From Gemmatimonas aurantiaca T-27 (GTDB lineage Bacteria; Gemmatimonadota; Gemmatimonadetes; Gemmatimonadales; Gemmatimonadaceae), in contig NC_012489.1 of the NCBI RefSeq assembly GCF_000010305.1, positions 3,479,646-3,543,645 on the forward strand: 64,000 bases of DNA. The letters are read 5' to 3'. Below the pieces are notes generated by a model. That model had not been told where the DNA came from. It worked only from the letters and a program-made list of their open reading frames with translations, and made no database searches. This document shows positions 36,287 to 45,665 of the stretch, piece after piece. A program made the position numbers and the translations under genes. Each line of letters starts with the position of its first letter. The first letter of the stretch is position 1.

Positions 36287-36970
36287 TCAGCCGATCCCTG
36301 AGGGAATTCCACGCGGATGTTTGCCAACCGGTTCTGCACATGATGCAATCCACGGAGTCACGGAACTACCGCCCAACGCCCGCGCTACGTCCTGTTTCTC
36401 ATGAACGCCTAGCTTGTTCATCACCGCTTCACAATGCCGACGCGCGGTATTCGGTTTGACACCGATACGTTGTGCGATCTCGAGGTAGGTAAGTCGTTCG
36501 GCCATCATGAACGCCACGTCCTGCTGACGAGGTGTGAGGTGTGCTTCTTGTGCCGCAGCAAGAGTTCGATCTCGAACGATTCGATGGAATACATCGCCTC
36601 GATTCCATCGATCGAATCCCCGCACGACCACACCCTTTTCGGCATGCAAGACGGTGACGCCTGTGAATTCGGCCTTCTGTACTGACGCGAAGACGCCGCA
36701 TCCTACACCGTAGTGCGTGCCTCTTGCCTGCCAGTGAATCGCTCCAACGTTTCCCTCGGCGACGGAAGTCAGCACCTCATACTGAAGATCCGGAAACGTG
36801 CAGGTGAAAGAGCGCCAGTACGTCCGAAATGCCTCACGACCAAGACTTCCTTCGGCTCCCTCCACATCGATCAGACATTCGGGCGCCAAGAGTACGTCAA
36901 TAGTTGACTCCAAACGCCTTGTCCACAGGTCGTGCGACCAGTGTTCCATCAGCAGTCTGATCGGCGCCAT
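36287..36970 (-). CDS. SnoaL-like domain fused to LuxR helix-turn-helix regulator
   Basis: A 227-residue regulator from the ATG at 36970 (a start at 37003 adds 11 residues). The first 130 residues resemble SnoaL/NTF2-like proteins: a cone-shaped fold with sequences such as AFRTYWRSFTCTFPDLQYEVLTSVAEGNVGAIHWQARGTHYG. The C-terminal part is a LuxR helix-turn-helix (HLTPRQQDVAFMMAERLTYLEIAQRIGVKPNTARRHCEAVMNKLGVHEK spread over two helices). A SnoaL-like pocket in place of a usual receiver or PAS domain suggests a small-molecule signal. Targets are unknown; the divergent gene at 37242 is the obvious candidate. Confidence 0.8.
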   Translation of the reverse strand: MAPIRLLMEHWSHDLWTRRLESTIDVLLAPECLIDVEGAEGSLGREAFRTYWRSFTCTFPDLQYEVLTSVAEGNVGAIHWQARGTHYGVGCGVFASVQKAEFTGVTVLHAEKGVVVRGFDRWNRGDVFHRIVRDRTLAAAQEAHLTPRQQDVAFMMAERLTYLEIAQRIGVKPNTARRHCEAVMNKLGVHEKQDVARALGGSSVTPWIASCAEPVGKHPRGIPSGIG

Positions 36971-37241
36971 CGTCCTGCCTCCGCAAGTGACTATTATCGC
37001 CATCCTGTTGCTGGGAGGAATACTGGGTGACGAGCATCGCGCCAGACATTGGTCATTCTACCAAGACGCGCCGACTGGAATGGTGGAGAGCATTGCCTCT
37101 CTAGGGCACGATGCCACTCGACAAGCCCAACGACACGATTGAGGCTGTAGCCGTCTCCTTCTCCGATCTCCCTCCAATGGATCTCGGTGAGCGGAGTCTT
37201 CGGGAAAACCACGACGGTCTCATCGAATCTCGGAGGAAGCC

Positions 37242-38876
37242 ATGGCTCGGCCTCACAGGACTCTCAGCGGCATACAAATCACTTTGGCGGCCGTTGGCAC
37301 ATGCTCGCTCATTTTCAGTAGTCCGTTGGCCGCACAACGCAACGGAAAGCCCAAGACAGACACACTCCTCTTCCACCTCACAGCATCGGGAGCAACGATT
37401 CGAGGACCATCACGTGCTTCTGGAGATCATCGCATCGATATCCTAGTGAAAGGATTCAATCCGCTTCATCCCGCCACCTATCAGATCACCGTTGCGGGCG
37501 CACCACTGAATTCACCGGACATCAAGCCGTATGATGTGCTTGCAGGACTCCTGGGCTGGTCTCCCTTGGAGGAAGCGAAGGCGACTTCCCAAGTAGCTTC
37601 TGCACTCGATCAGGGAGGTTCTCAGAAACCGAAACCGACCGGGAGCGAAACGAAGGGAACGCAATTTTTCAACAACTCGATCTGCAACGAGCAAGTTGCC
37701 AATCAAGTGTCGGCACTCGACTCTGAATTGTGGAGCACCCTTAGGGAGGTGCATGATCTCGCCGGGAGAGCGCGGGTTTCGCTTGCAGCGTTGGACATCA
37801 TGCGCGCCAATGCAGAGGCATTGAGTTCGAATATCTTGGCCGACGAGAACAATCTCAATGCATCAGTTTTTGCTATGAAGATCACAATAGACACCCTACA
37901 GATACTCGGTGCGCCCTCTGATCGCAGTTTCCTTACCACGGTGCGACAGAGTCTCATTGAAGATCAAATGCAGATGAACCAGCTCAAGAGCAAAGCGGAA
38001 CAGGGCAATTGCATTTTCGCTCAATCGACATTGATCGCCTCCGAAAAACGAATCTCCTTGATGGTTCGCGATATGGCGATGATTGACACGGCAATGAGTT
38101 TTGCTGGAAGAAATCTCGAGATTCTCCGTAAGGCGGTGGCGACATGGTCGCACCTTGTCGCGTCACCAAGTGCATTTGTCGCCAGCGCGACTGCCGGGCC
38201 CTACCAGACCTCAACGGAGGTTTCCATTTCCGTGAAGCGACAAACCCCTCAGATATCAGCGCCTTTTCCCACCGTCGCTCTCGGGCTCCTCGCCAGTGAA
38301 AGGCTCGTGATCGACGGCCCGGAGTCCGAAGAGAAGAAGACATGTGAATGCGCTGCGCAGACCAACAGGACAACCACTGTGTCCACGCAGCAGCAGCCTT
38401 CTGAAGAAAAGACCGTCGCGACAGCGGTATTGCATCTTGACGTCGAACCACGAGTACAAGTTTCGGCCGGCGTGTCCTATAGCATGGCCTACAACGCTCC
38501 CACTTTCACGATCACAAAGCACAACGAGGAGACAGCTACTGTCACCGAGTCGGTAAGAGGAAACGGCCGTACGGCTCCCATAGTCCTACTGCATCTCCGC
38601 ATGTGGCCACAGTGGTTCCTGAGCGCCGGCGGCAGTCTTTCGAAATCGGATGCAACTGGCGCGCTCGACCACGACGCATTCTTTGGTATGTCACGGGCGG
38701 TCCCCCGCATTCCGGCACTCGGTATGCTCAGCCTCGGAGCTACCTACTACCGTCGGGCAGTTCTCACCCCTGGAGTGACCGTCGGATCCCCCTATCAGAC
38801 GAGCGCAACACCGAGCCCCCTTATCACCAAAGACGGCCTTGCCGTGACCATCGGCGTCACGGCGAAGATACGGTGA
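37242..38876 (+). CDS. Exported protein with coiled-coil centre and barrel-like C-terminus; unknown
   Basis: A 544-residue protein I do not recognise. The ATG at 37242 follows a good GGAGG site. A signal peptide (TLAAVGTCSLIFSSPLAAQ) comes first, then a small beta-rich part, then a helical, probably coiled-coil stretch around residues 150-300 (LSSNILADENNLNASVFAMKI and similar). The last 170 residues alternate hydrophobic and polar residues (LHLDVEPRVQVSAGVSYSM), suggesting outer-membrane strands, and end in LAVTIGVTAKIR. Base composition is clearly less GC-rich than in the flanking genes, which supports acquisition by transfer. It is divergent from the SnoaL-LuxR gene. Confidence 0.6.
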   Translation: MARPHRTLSGIQITLAAVGTCSLIFSSPLAAQRNGKPKTDTLLFHLTASGATIRGPSRASGDHRIDILVKGFNPLHPATYQITVAGAPLNSPDIKPYDVLAGLLGWSPLEEAKATSQVASALDQGGSQKPKPTGSETKGTQFFNNSICNEQVANQVSALDSELWSTLREVHDLAGRARVSLAALDIMRANAEALSSNILADENNLNASVFAMKITIDTLQILGAPSDRSFLTTVRQSLIEDQMQMNQLKSKAEQGNCIFAQSTLIASEKRISLMVRDMAMIDTAMSFAGRNLEILRKAVATWSHLVASPSAFVASATAGPYQTSTEVSISVKRQTPQISAPFPTVALGLLASERLVIDGPESEEKKTCECAAQTNRTTTVSTQQQPSEEKTVATAVLHLDVEPRVQVSAGVSYSMAYNAPTFTITKHNEETATVTESVRGNGRTAPIVLLHLRMWPQWFLSAGGSLSKSDATGALDHDAFFGMSRAVPRIPALGMLSLGATYYRRAVLTPGVTVGSPYQTSATPSPLITKDGLAVTIGVTAKIR

Positions 38877-38943
38877 TCTCGTTCAGTGAACTCGGGCTGC
38901 GCAGGAGTGCCGAATCTCGGACACATGGGAGTTGTTTCGGGTG

Positions 38944-40452
38944 CTACTGCCACCCTCCACCCACCGCCCGAAACAACTGCACCGTCGCCGCCAGATACTG
39001 CCGCTCCACCTGCACCCTGGTCAACTGCGCCGCGAACAACCCGCGCTGTGCATCCAGCACCTCGAGATAACTCGAAATCCCGCTCGCGTACCGCCGCTCG
39101 GCAATCGTGAACGCCGCCAGCAGCGCACGTTCCTGCGTCTGCTGCGCGGCCAGTTGATCCCGACGCAACCGCACACCGGCGGCGGCATCACTGGCCTCCC
39201 GCAATGCCACCAGCACCACCTGCTCGAACGTATTCCGTGACTGTTCCGCACGCGCCTTGGCGGCCTTCTGCTCGCTGCTCAACCGCCCACCGGTGAACAA
39301 CGGCACCGAAATGCCGGCCTGCAACGTGTAGATCTCACCACGGCCATCGAAGATCGTGCCGTACGTCGGACGCTGCGCGCCGTACTGTCCCGTGATCGAC
39401 ACCGTGGGCAGCCGGGCGGCCTGCGCCACACCGATGCGCGCGGTGGCTGCCTGAAAATCATGCTGCGCCCGCAGCACATCGGGACGGCGCGCCAGCAGAT
39501 CGCCAGACAGCGAGTCGGGCACGTTCACCGTCTTCACGATATCGCTGAGCAACTGCCCACGCGTGATGGTCTGGGGCGATGTACCAAGCAACACGGACAG
39601 CGCATTCTCCAGCTCCGTGCGCTGCCGGGTGAAGTCGGCCACACGCGCGGCCGGATCAGCCACGGTGGCCTCGAACTGCCGCACGTCGAGCTCGGAGATC
39701 AGCCCCTGCTCGAATCGCCGGCGCGCCAACTGTAACGTGGCTTCACGCGACACCAATGTCTGCTCGGCGATGGTAATGACCGCATCGGCCTCACGTAGCT
39801 GCAGGTAGGTATTGGCCACATCGCTCACCAGCGACAACGTCGTGGCGCGCACATCATCTTCGCGCGCCGCCACGTCGAACCCTGCGGCCTGCGTAGCTCG
39901 CCGAGTGCGCCCCCAGAAGTCGAGCTCCCAGGCGAGATCGCTGGTCACACGCGCGGCATCGAACTCGATGGGCGGTGCGGCGGCCAGGGCGATCTTGTTG
40001 GTGCCCATCGTGGTGCCCACGTTGATCTGCGGGAAAAACCGCGACGCGGCCACGCCGCGCAACGCGCGGAATTCGTTGATACGCTGCTGGGCCACACGCA
40101 GATTGCGGTTGTTGCTCACCGCCACGCGAATCAGCGACTCCAACGTGCTGTCACGCAGGACCTCGGTCCACGCTGGTGCCGAAGAGCCACTCGCGACCAG
40201 ATCGATCGACTCGGCGGCGAGCCTCGACGTGATACGCGCCAGACTGTCTTTGCCGTCCTGCGCGCGGGCCGTACGCAAGGAGTCGAGGAACTGACGAGTA
40301 TCCGCCGATGGACCGGAGGATGCTCGCGCCGTCACCGAGGGCACGTCGGGGCGAACACGGGTGGACGGCCCAACGGCGCAGGCACCAAGCAACAGCGCCG
40401 ATACCAGCGTGAGCGCCGACTGTACGCGTGCGACATACGGAGACCGGCTCAT
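38944..40452 (-). CDS. RND efflux outer-membrane factor (NodT/OprM-like lipoprotein)
   Basis: A 502-residue TolC-like channel. A lipoprotein signal (LVSALLLGAC, Cys25) precedes two copies of the outer-membrane efflux domain. Typical stretches are visible: WTEVLRDSTLESLIRVAVSNNRNLRVAQQRI, AWELDFWGRTRRATQAA and the repeated hinge VADPAARVADFTRQRTELENALSVLLG. It completes the tripartite pump by forming the exit duct through the outer membrane. The start codon overlaps the pump gene stop codon by four bases, so the three pump genes are one operon. Confidence 0.93.
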   Translation of the reverse strand: MSRSPYVARVQSALTLVSALLLGACAVGPSTRVRPDVPSVTARASSGPSADTRQFLDSLRTARAQDGKDSLARITSRLAAESIDLVASGSSAPAWTEVLRDSTLESLIRVAVSNNRNLRVAQQRINEFRALRGVAASRFFPQINVGTTMGTNKIALAAAPPIEFDAARVTSDLAWELDFWGRTRRATQAAGFDVAAREDDVRATTLSLVSDVANTYLQLREADAVITIAEQTLVSREATLQLARRRFEQGLISELDVRQFEATVADPAARVADFTRQRTELENALSVLLGTSPQTITRGQLLSDIVKTVNVPDSLSGDLLARRPDVLRAQHDFQAATARIGVAQAARLPTVSITGQYGAQRPTYGTIFDGRGEIYTLQAGISVPLFTGGRLSSEQKAAKARAEQSRNTFEQVVLVALREASDAAAGVRLRRDQLAAQQTQERALLAAFTIAERRYASGISSYLEVLDAQRGLFAAQLTRVQVERQYLAATVQLFRAVGGGWQ

Positions 40453-43400
40453 GACACCACCTCCGCCTTCGTACCAGATGCAACGGGTGTCGTGCCGGCG
40501 ACGCCGCGTTCCGTGAAACGGCGGATCAAAGCAAAGAACAACGGAATGAAGAAGATGCCGACCAAGGTGGCGACGAGCATACCGGCAAACACACCGGTAC
40601 CGAGTGACCGTCGGCTGCCGGCGCCGGCACCACCAGCAATCACCAGCGGCAGCACGCCAAGGATGAACGCGAAGGACGTCATGAGAATGGGTCGGAAACG
40701 CTCGCGCGCCGCTTCGATGGCGGCATCGCGGATGCTGTAGCCCTGTGCGCGCAGTGACGTCGCAAACTCCACAATGAGGATGGCGTTTTTGGCCGCCAAC
40801 CCGACCACGGTGAAGAGACCGACCTGCAGATAGACGTCACTGGGCGATCCGCGCAGCCAGACGCCGAACAGCGCCCCGACGATACCGAAGGGAATGCCCA
40901 GCAGCACGGCAAACGGAATGGACCAACTTTCGTACTGCGCGGCAAGTACCAGGAACACCAACACCAGGCCGAGTACGAGCACGAGGTTGTTGCTGCCCGC
41001 CGACTCACGCTCCTGGAAGGACTGGCCGCTATAGGCGTAGCCGATACCCTGTGCGGCGTATTTGTCGGCAACCAGCTTTTCCACCGCGTCGAGGCCTTCG
41101 CCGGAGCTCGCCCCCAGTGTGGCGGCAGCGGTCACGAGTGCAGCCGGAAAACCATTGAAGCGCGTGAGCAAGCTGGGGGCGCCGCGCATATCGCTTTCGG
41201 TCACCGCCGACAGCGGCACCATCGCGCCTGTATTGCTGCGCACAAAATATCGACCGATGTCTTCCGGAGTCTGCCGGAACTGCGCCTGGGCTTCGGCCTG
41301 CACGCGGTACGGACGACCGTAGATGTTGAAGTCGTTGATGTACAGGTTGGAAAGCATCGTCTGCAGGGTGGCAAACACCTGCGACGTGTTCACCCCGCGC
41401 GCCTGCGCCGCGGCTTCGTCCACGGTCACGAAGAGCTGCGGCACTTCGGCGCGGAAGTTGGTGGCCACGTTCTGCAACGACGGAATCTTCTTGCCGTCGT
41501 TCACGAAACTCTGCACTTCACGCGCGAAGGCCTGTACATCGTCTCCGGAACGCTGCTGCAGGTTCAGTTCGAGACCACTGGTGATACCCAGACCGGGGAT
41601 TTCGGGCAGATTGAAGCCGAACACCACCGCTTCCTTGAGCCCGCCCAGCTTCTTGTTGATGCGCGCCAGCACGGCCTCGAGGGATTCGTCCTTGCCGGTA
41701 CGTTCGCCCCACGGCTTGAGCGTGACGAACATGGTGGCCACGTTCGTGAGGTTGGAGCCGGTGAGCAACGCAAAACCTTCCAGCGCCACCGTGCCACGCA
41801 CCATCGGATCGTCGCGCACGATGCGGTTCACTTCGGTCACCACATCGCTGGTGCGCTGCAAGGAGGCAGCGTCCGGCAACTGGATGGACACGGCGAAATA
41901 ACCCTTGTCTTCATTGGGCAGGAAACCGCCGGGCACGGCCTTGTACAGCACGCCGATCAGCACGAGGATGACGGCAAAGCCGGCTACCCACGTGCGCGGC
42001 CGATCAATGACGCCGGTCGCGCCACTCACATACTTGCGCGTCAACCGCGCAAAACCGCGATCGAAGGCCTGAAAGAACTTGCCCTCTTCTTCGTAGGTCT
42101 TGTGCCGCAGCAACGTTGCACACAGCGCAGGGGTCAGCGTGAGTGCCACCAGTCCGGAGATCACCACCGAAATCACGATGGTCGCGGCGAATTGCTTGTA
42201 CATGGCGCCAGTGATGCCACCCACAAAGGCCACCGGGATGAACACGGCACACAACACCAGCACGATGGCCACCAGGGCACCACCCACCTGCTTCATGGCC
42301 CGGTTGGTGGCTACACGCGGTGATACGTGGTCCTGCTCCATGATGCGCTCGACGTTTTCGATGACGACGATGGCGTCATCGACCACGATACCGATGGCCA
42401 ATACCAGGCCAAACAGCGTCAGCGTGTTGATGGTGAAACCCAGGGCCTGCAAGCCGAGGAAGGTGCCGATGATGGAGACCGGCACCGCCAGCACCGGGAT
42501 GAGCGTGGCGCGCCAGCTCTTGAGGAACAGGAACACCACCAGCGTCACCAGCAGCATGGCTTCGAACAGCGTCTTCACCACTTCCTTGATGGATTCGGTG
42601 ATGAAGGGCGTGGTGTCGAAGGGAATTTCGTAGCGCACGCCGGGCGGGAACGTGGGCGCCAGTTCCTGCATGCGCTTCACGATGGCGTTCTTCACTTCCA
42701 GGTTGTTGGCACCCGGCCGACCGAACACCAGCAGATTGGCAGTGGGCTTGCCATTCACACGGGCCTTGGCATCGTAGCCGCGCGAACCCATGGTGACTTC
42801 GGCAATGTCCTTCACTCGCACCAGCGATCCGTCGGGGCGCGCACGCACGATGATCTCACCGAACTCGCTGGGCTGCGTGAGGCGGCCGGTGGTGACCACG
42901 GGGATGGTGAGCTGGGTGCCCATCGGCGACGGCTCGCGACCGAGACGGCCGCCAGGCTTGGTGGCATTCTGCGCCGATACGGCTTGCTGCACATCTTCCA
43001 CGGTGATCCCGAGCTGCGCCATGCGCTCAGGATTCATGCTGATCAGCATCGCGAAGTCGAGATTGCCGAACACCCGCGAATCACCGACACCGGGAATGCG
43101 CTTGATCTCGTTTTCGACGTAGATCTTGGCGTAGTTGCTGAGATACGACGCGTCGTAGCGCGGGTCGTCGGATGTGATGGCGACCAGCGCCAGGATGTCG
43201 GAGTTGGCCTTGGTGATGGTCACACCGGTCTGACGCACGGCGGCCGGCAACTGGGGCGTGGCCACACCCACGGCGTTCTGCACGTCCACGGCCGCGAGGT
43301 CCTGATTGCGCGAGATGTCGAAGTAGATCGACATCGACATCGTGCCATCGCTGGTATTCGACGACTTGTAGTACAACAGGCCGTTGAGGCTCGACAACTG

Positions 43401-43700
43401 CTGTTCGATGGGCGCGGCCACGGCGGTGGCTACGTCGGCTGCGCTCGCGCCCGGGTAGAACGCGGTCACCTGCACCGCAGGCGGTGTGATCTGCGGGTAC
43501 CGACTCACGGGCAGTGACTGCATGGCGAAGAGGCCGAGCAACGTGATCACCATGGAGATCACGGCAGCGAGTACCGGCCGGCGCACAAAGAGGTACTCGC
43601 TCTCCGGCGTCACCGCATTGGCCAGCTTGTTGCTGATTTCGCTGTCGGGTTTGTGGTGCAGACCGTCGTGTGCATTGTCATGCGGCAACTTGCTGCTCAC
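40449..43700 (-). CDS. RND multidrug efflux pump, inner-membrane transporter (HAE-1/AcrB-like)
   Basis: A 1083-residue proton-driven exporter with twelve membrane segments expected. TM1 is preceded by FVRRPVLAAVISMVITLLGLFAM; the N-terminal porter domain contains YPGASAADVATAVAAPIEQQL. The paired Asp residues of the proton path are in TM4, VLAIGIVVDDAIVVIENV. Close similarity in motifs and length to AcrB/MexB makes a role in export of hydrophobic compounds likely. A hydrophilic tail of about 35 residues precedes TM1. It overlaps its neighbours on both sides by four bases. Confidence 0.95.
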   Translation of the reverse strand: MSSKLPHDNAHDGLHHKPDSEISNKLANAVTPESEYLFVRRPVLAAVISMVITLLGLFAMQSLPVSRYPQITPPAVQVTAFYPGASAADVATAVAAPIEQQLSSLNGLLYYKSSNTSDGTMSMSIYFDISRNQDLAAVDVQNAVGVATPQLPAAVRQTGVTITKANSDILALVAITSDDPRYDASYLSNYAKIYVENEIKRIPGVGDSRVFGNLDFAMLISMNPERMAQLGITVEDVQQAVSAQNATKPGGRLGREPSPMGTQLTIPVVTTGRLTQPSEFGEIIVRARPDGSLVRVKDIAEVTMGSRGYDAKARVNGKPTANLLVFGRPGANNLEVKNAIVKRMQELAPTFPPGVRYEIPFDTTPFITESIKEVVKTLFEAMLLVTLVVFLFLKSWRATLIPVLAVPVSIIGTFLGLQALGFTINTLTLFGLVLAIGIVVDDAIVVIENVERIMEQDHVSPRVATNRAMKQVGGALVAIVLVLCAVFIPVAFVGGITGAMYKQFAATIVISVVISGLVALTLTPALCATLLRHKTYEEEGKFFQAFDRGFARLTRKYVSGATGVIDRPRTWVAGFAVILVLIGVLYKAVPGGFLPNEDKGYFAVSIQLPDAASLQRTSDVVTEVNRIVRDDPMVRGTVALEGFALLTGSNLTNVATMFVTLKPWGERTGKDESLEAVLARINKKLGGLKEAVVFGFNLPEIPGLGITSGLELNLQQRSGDDVQAFAREVQSFVNDGKKIPSLQNVATNFRAEVPQLFVTVDEAAAQARGVNTSQVFATLQTMLSNLYINDFNIYGRPYRVQAEAQAQFRQTPEDIGRYFVRSNTGAMVPLSAVTESDMRGAPSLLTRFNGFPAALVTAAATLGASSGEGLDAVEKLVADKYAAQGIGYAYSGQSFQERESAGSNNLVLVLGLVLVFLVLAAQYESWSIPFAVLLGIPFGIVGALFGVWLRGSPSDVYLQVGLFTVVGLAAKNAILIVEFATSLRAQGYSIRDAAIEAARERFRPILMTSFAFILGVLPLVIAGGAGAGSRRSLGTGVFAGMLVATLVGIFFIPLFFALIRRFTERGVAGTTPVASGTKAEVVS

Positions 43701-44839
43701 TGGCGCGCTCCACTGTCCGCCAACACCTTCGCGCGCACGACCGCGCCGGCGCCGACTTTCTGCACACCGTCCACCACGACCTTTTCACCGGCCGAGAGCC
43801 CCTTCTCGATCAGCCAGTTGTTGCCCGACCAGCCGGTGGCCTTCACTTCCCGCACCGCCACCTTGTTGCTGTCGTCGACGACATACACCACTTCCTTGCC
43901 CATCTGCTGCAACACGGCGCGCTGCGGCACCACAATCGCGCTGTCTCGGCTCAGACCACGAATGCGCGCCTGCACGAACTGACCCGGCACCAGCAGACGA
44001 TCGCCATTTTCGAAGCGCGCACGATACTGCTGCGTGCCGGTACGGGCGTCGACCACCGGGTCCACGAAGTCGATACGACCAAGCCGCGGGAACTCGCTGC
44101 CATCGGGCATGAAGAGCACCACCCGCGCCTTGCCACCCACCGCCAACTCACGACGTGCCGCCGCGTCCCGTGCCCAGCGATACTGCTGCGCGGCCGACGG
44201 TCGGAAGCTCACATACACCGGGTCCACCACATCGATGGTCGTAAGCAGGTCGCTCACGCCAGCGACCCGTGCGCCCACCTCGAGCACCGCGCGGCCCACA
44301 CGCCCGCCGATCTCGGCGCGCACCACGGTCTCCTTGAGTCGCTTCTCGGCCGCATCGGCCGCGCCGCGTGCCTGCTCTACCAGCGCCTTGGCCTGCAGCA
44401 ACTGGGATTCGGCGTTGTCGACTTCCTGTTTGGCGATCGCATTGCCCACCAGGAGCGGACGCAGACGACTGGCCATGAGTTCGGCGTTGGCCATTCGGGC
44501 TTCCGCTTCACTGAGACGACCACGGGCGGCGCGGGCGTCGGCATCGGCGGTGACCGCATCGATGCGATAGAGCACCTGGCCCGCCTGTACCTGCGTGCCT
44601 TCCGTGAACGGACGTTCGAGGATGATGCCGGCAGCCTGGGCGCGCACCTGCACGGTGCGGTAGGCCTCGACCTGTCCGACGAACTGCAGGTTCTCTTCGA
44701 CCGTGGCCGGCTGCGCGACGATGTAGGTGACCTCCGATGGCGGTGGCGGCGGTGCCGCCTCCTTCTTCGAGCAGGCCAATGTCAGAGCAACGGACAATCC
44801 CACCGCCCAATGCCGGGGGCGGAGCGCAAAAGCGTACAT
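43697..44839 (-). CDS. RND efflux periplasmic adaptor (membrane fusion protein)
   Basis: A 380-residue lipoprotein (lipobox TLAC, then SKKEAAPPPPP). It has the usual order of lipoyl, alpha-hairpin and beta-barrel domains: QVEAYRTVQVRAQAAGIILERPFTEGTQVQAGQVLYRID at the first half of the lipoyl part, a helical hairpin ending ADAAEKRLKETVVRAEIGGRV, and the beta-barrel to the C-terminus. It links the inner-membrane pump to the outer-membrane channel. As first gene of the operon it directly adjoins the palindrome at 44900-44921 and the divergent TetR gene. Confidence 0.93.
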   Translation of the reverse strand: MYAFALRPRHWAVGLSVALTLACSKKEAAPPPPPSEVTYIVAQPATVEENLQFVGQVEAYRTVQVRAQAAGIILERPFTEGTQVQAGQVLYRIDAVTADADARAARGRLSEAEARMANAELMASRLRPLLVGNAIAKQEVDNAESQLLQAKALVEQARGAADAAEKRLKETVVRAEIGGRVGRAVLEVGARVAGVSDLLTTIDVVDPVYVSFRPSAAQQYRWARDAAARRELAVGGKARVVLFMPDGSEFPRLGRIDFVDPVVDARTGTQQYRARFENGDRLLVPGQFVQARIRGLSRDSAIVVPQRAVLQQMGKEVVYVVDDSNKVAVREVKATGWSGNNWLIEKGLSAGEKVVVDGVQKVGAGAVVRAKVLADSGARQ

Positions 44840-44899
44840 GAAGAGCGCGGAGATGGCGCCGTTTGGCGCGACTGTGGTTTCCTGCCAGCCGACAGGTGG

Positions 44900-44921
44900 T
44901 TACATACTACGTAGTAGGTAA
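44900..44921. promoter_or_regulatory. Near-perfect 22-bp palindrome, probable TetR operator of the efflux operon
   Basis: The site consists of TTACATACTAC followed directly by GTAGTAGGTAA. Only one position pair breaks the symmetry (A at the fifth base against G near the other end). It lies between the divergent efflux operon and the TetR gene at 44975, at the right distance to block both promoters. Confidence 0.8.
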
Positions 44922-44974
44922 GCACCGTGTTGTGCGATTTGCACTGGTACTTTCACCCCCCTTTACGCACTGAG

Positions 44975-45580
44975 ATGAGCGAGGCGTCACCGCCAGATCG
45001 CCGGCGCATGCGGCCGGAGGACCGTCGTCGCGAGGTACTCGACGCGGCGCTGCGGGTTTTCGCCGAAGCGGGATTCCGTCGAGCCAGTCTGAACGCGGTG
45101 AGTGATGAGGCCGGCGTGACGAAGGGCTGCCTGTACCACTACTTCGACTCCAAGGAAGACCTGCTGCTGGCCCTCATGCGTGAGCGCGCGCAGGACGTGG
45201 GATCACTGGCGCAGGCCTTGGCGGACGTCACGACGCGGGACGAGCTGCTCGCCCGTATGGTCCGTGTGCTGTGGGAGAAGTACGAGCGGGAAGGTGAGCT
45301 CGACATGACCGGCGTGGTGCTCACGGAATTGCCGCACGCGCCGGCCGTGGCACGGGCGTTCTTCGATGAAGTGATTGCCCCACGACGCGCCGACCTGCGT
45401 GATGCGCTGGTGCGCACCGATTCCACGTCGGTCGACCCCGAACTCGCCGCGATGCTGTTGCCCTGGATGATGATGGGTGTCGCGTTGGGCTACCGGCTCT
45501 GCGGCGGGATCGATGCGGCACAGCGAACGCCAGAAGAGATCGAACAGGCGACACTGGCGATCCTCTCCAGGGGATTGTAA
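44975..45580 (+). CDS. TetR-family regulator of the RND efflux operon
   Basis: A 201-residue repressor. The helix-turn-helix is at about residues 15-65: RREVLDAALRVFAEAGFRRASLNAVSDEAGVTKGCLYHYF. The C-terminal domain, with LTELPHAPAVARAFFDEVIAPRRADL, resembles the TetR_C domains of AcrR-like proteins. The ATG at 44975 follows GAG in a weak site and fits the family's start; a start at 44927 would include part of the operator's flank. It probably represses itself and the adjacent pump until an exported compound binds. Confidence 0.9.
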   Translation: MSEASPPDRRRMRPEDRRREVLDAALRVFAEAGFRRASLNAVSDEAGVTKGCLYHYFDSKEDLLLALMRERAQDVGSLAQALADVTTRDELLARMVRVLWEKYEREGELDMTGVVLTELPHAPAVARAFFDEVIAPRRADLRDALVRTDSTSVDPELAAMLLPWMMMGVALGYRLCGGIDAAQRTPEEIEQATLAILSRGL

Positions 45581-45665
45581 GTGCCATCCCTGTCGGGAAT
45601 CGCACGAGGTTTCAGTCTCTGGATGGCCGTGTGGTGGACGATCATCGGCGTGCTGATCGCCGCCG

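Noticed and set aside
37111-37446. A 111-codon plus-strand frame upstream of the exported protein at 37242
   Set aside because: It overlaps the better-supported start at 37242 with its GGAGG site and signal peptide, and shows no family features.
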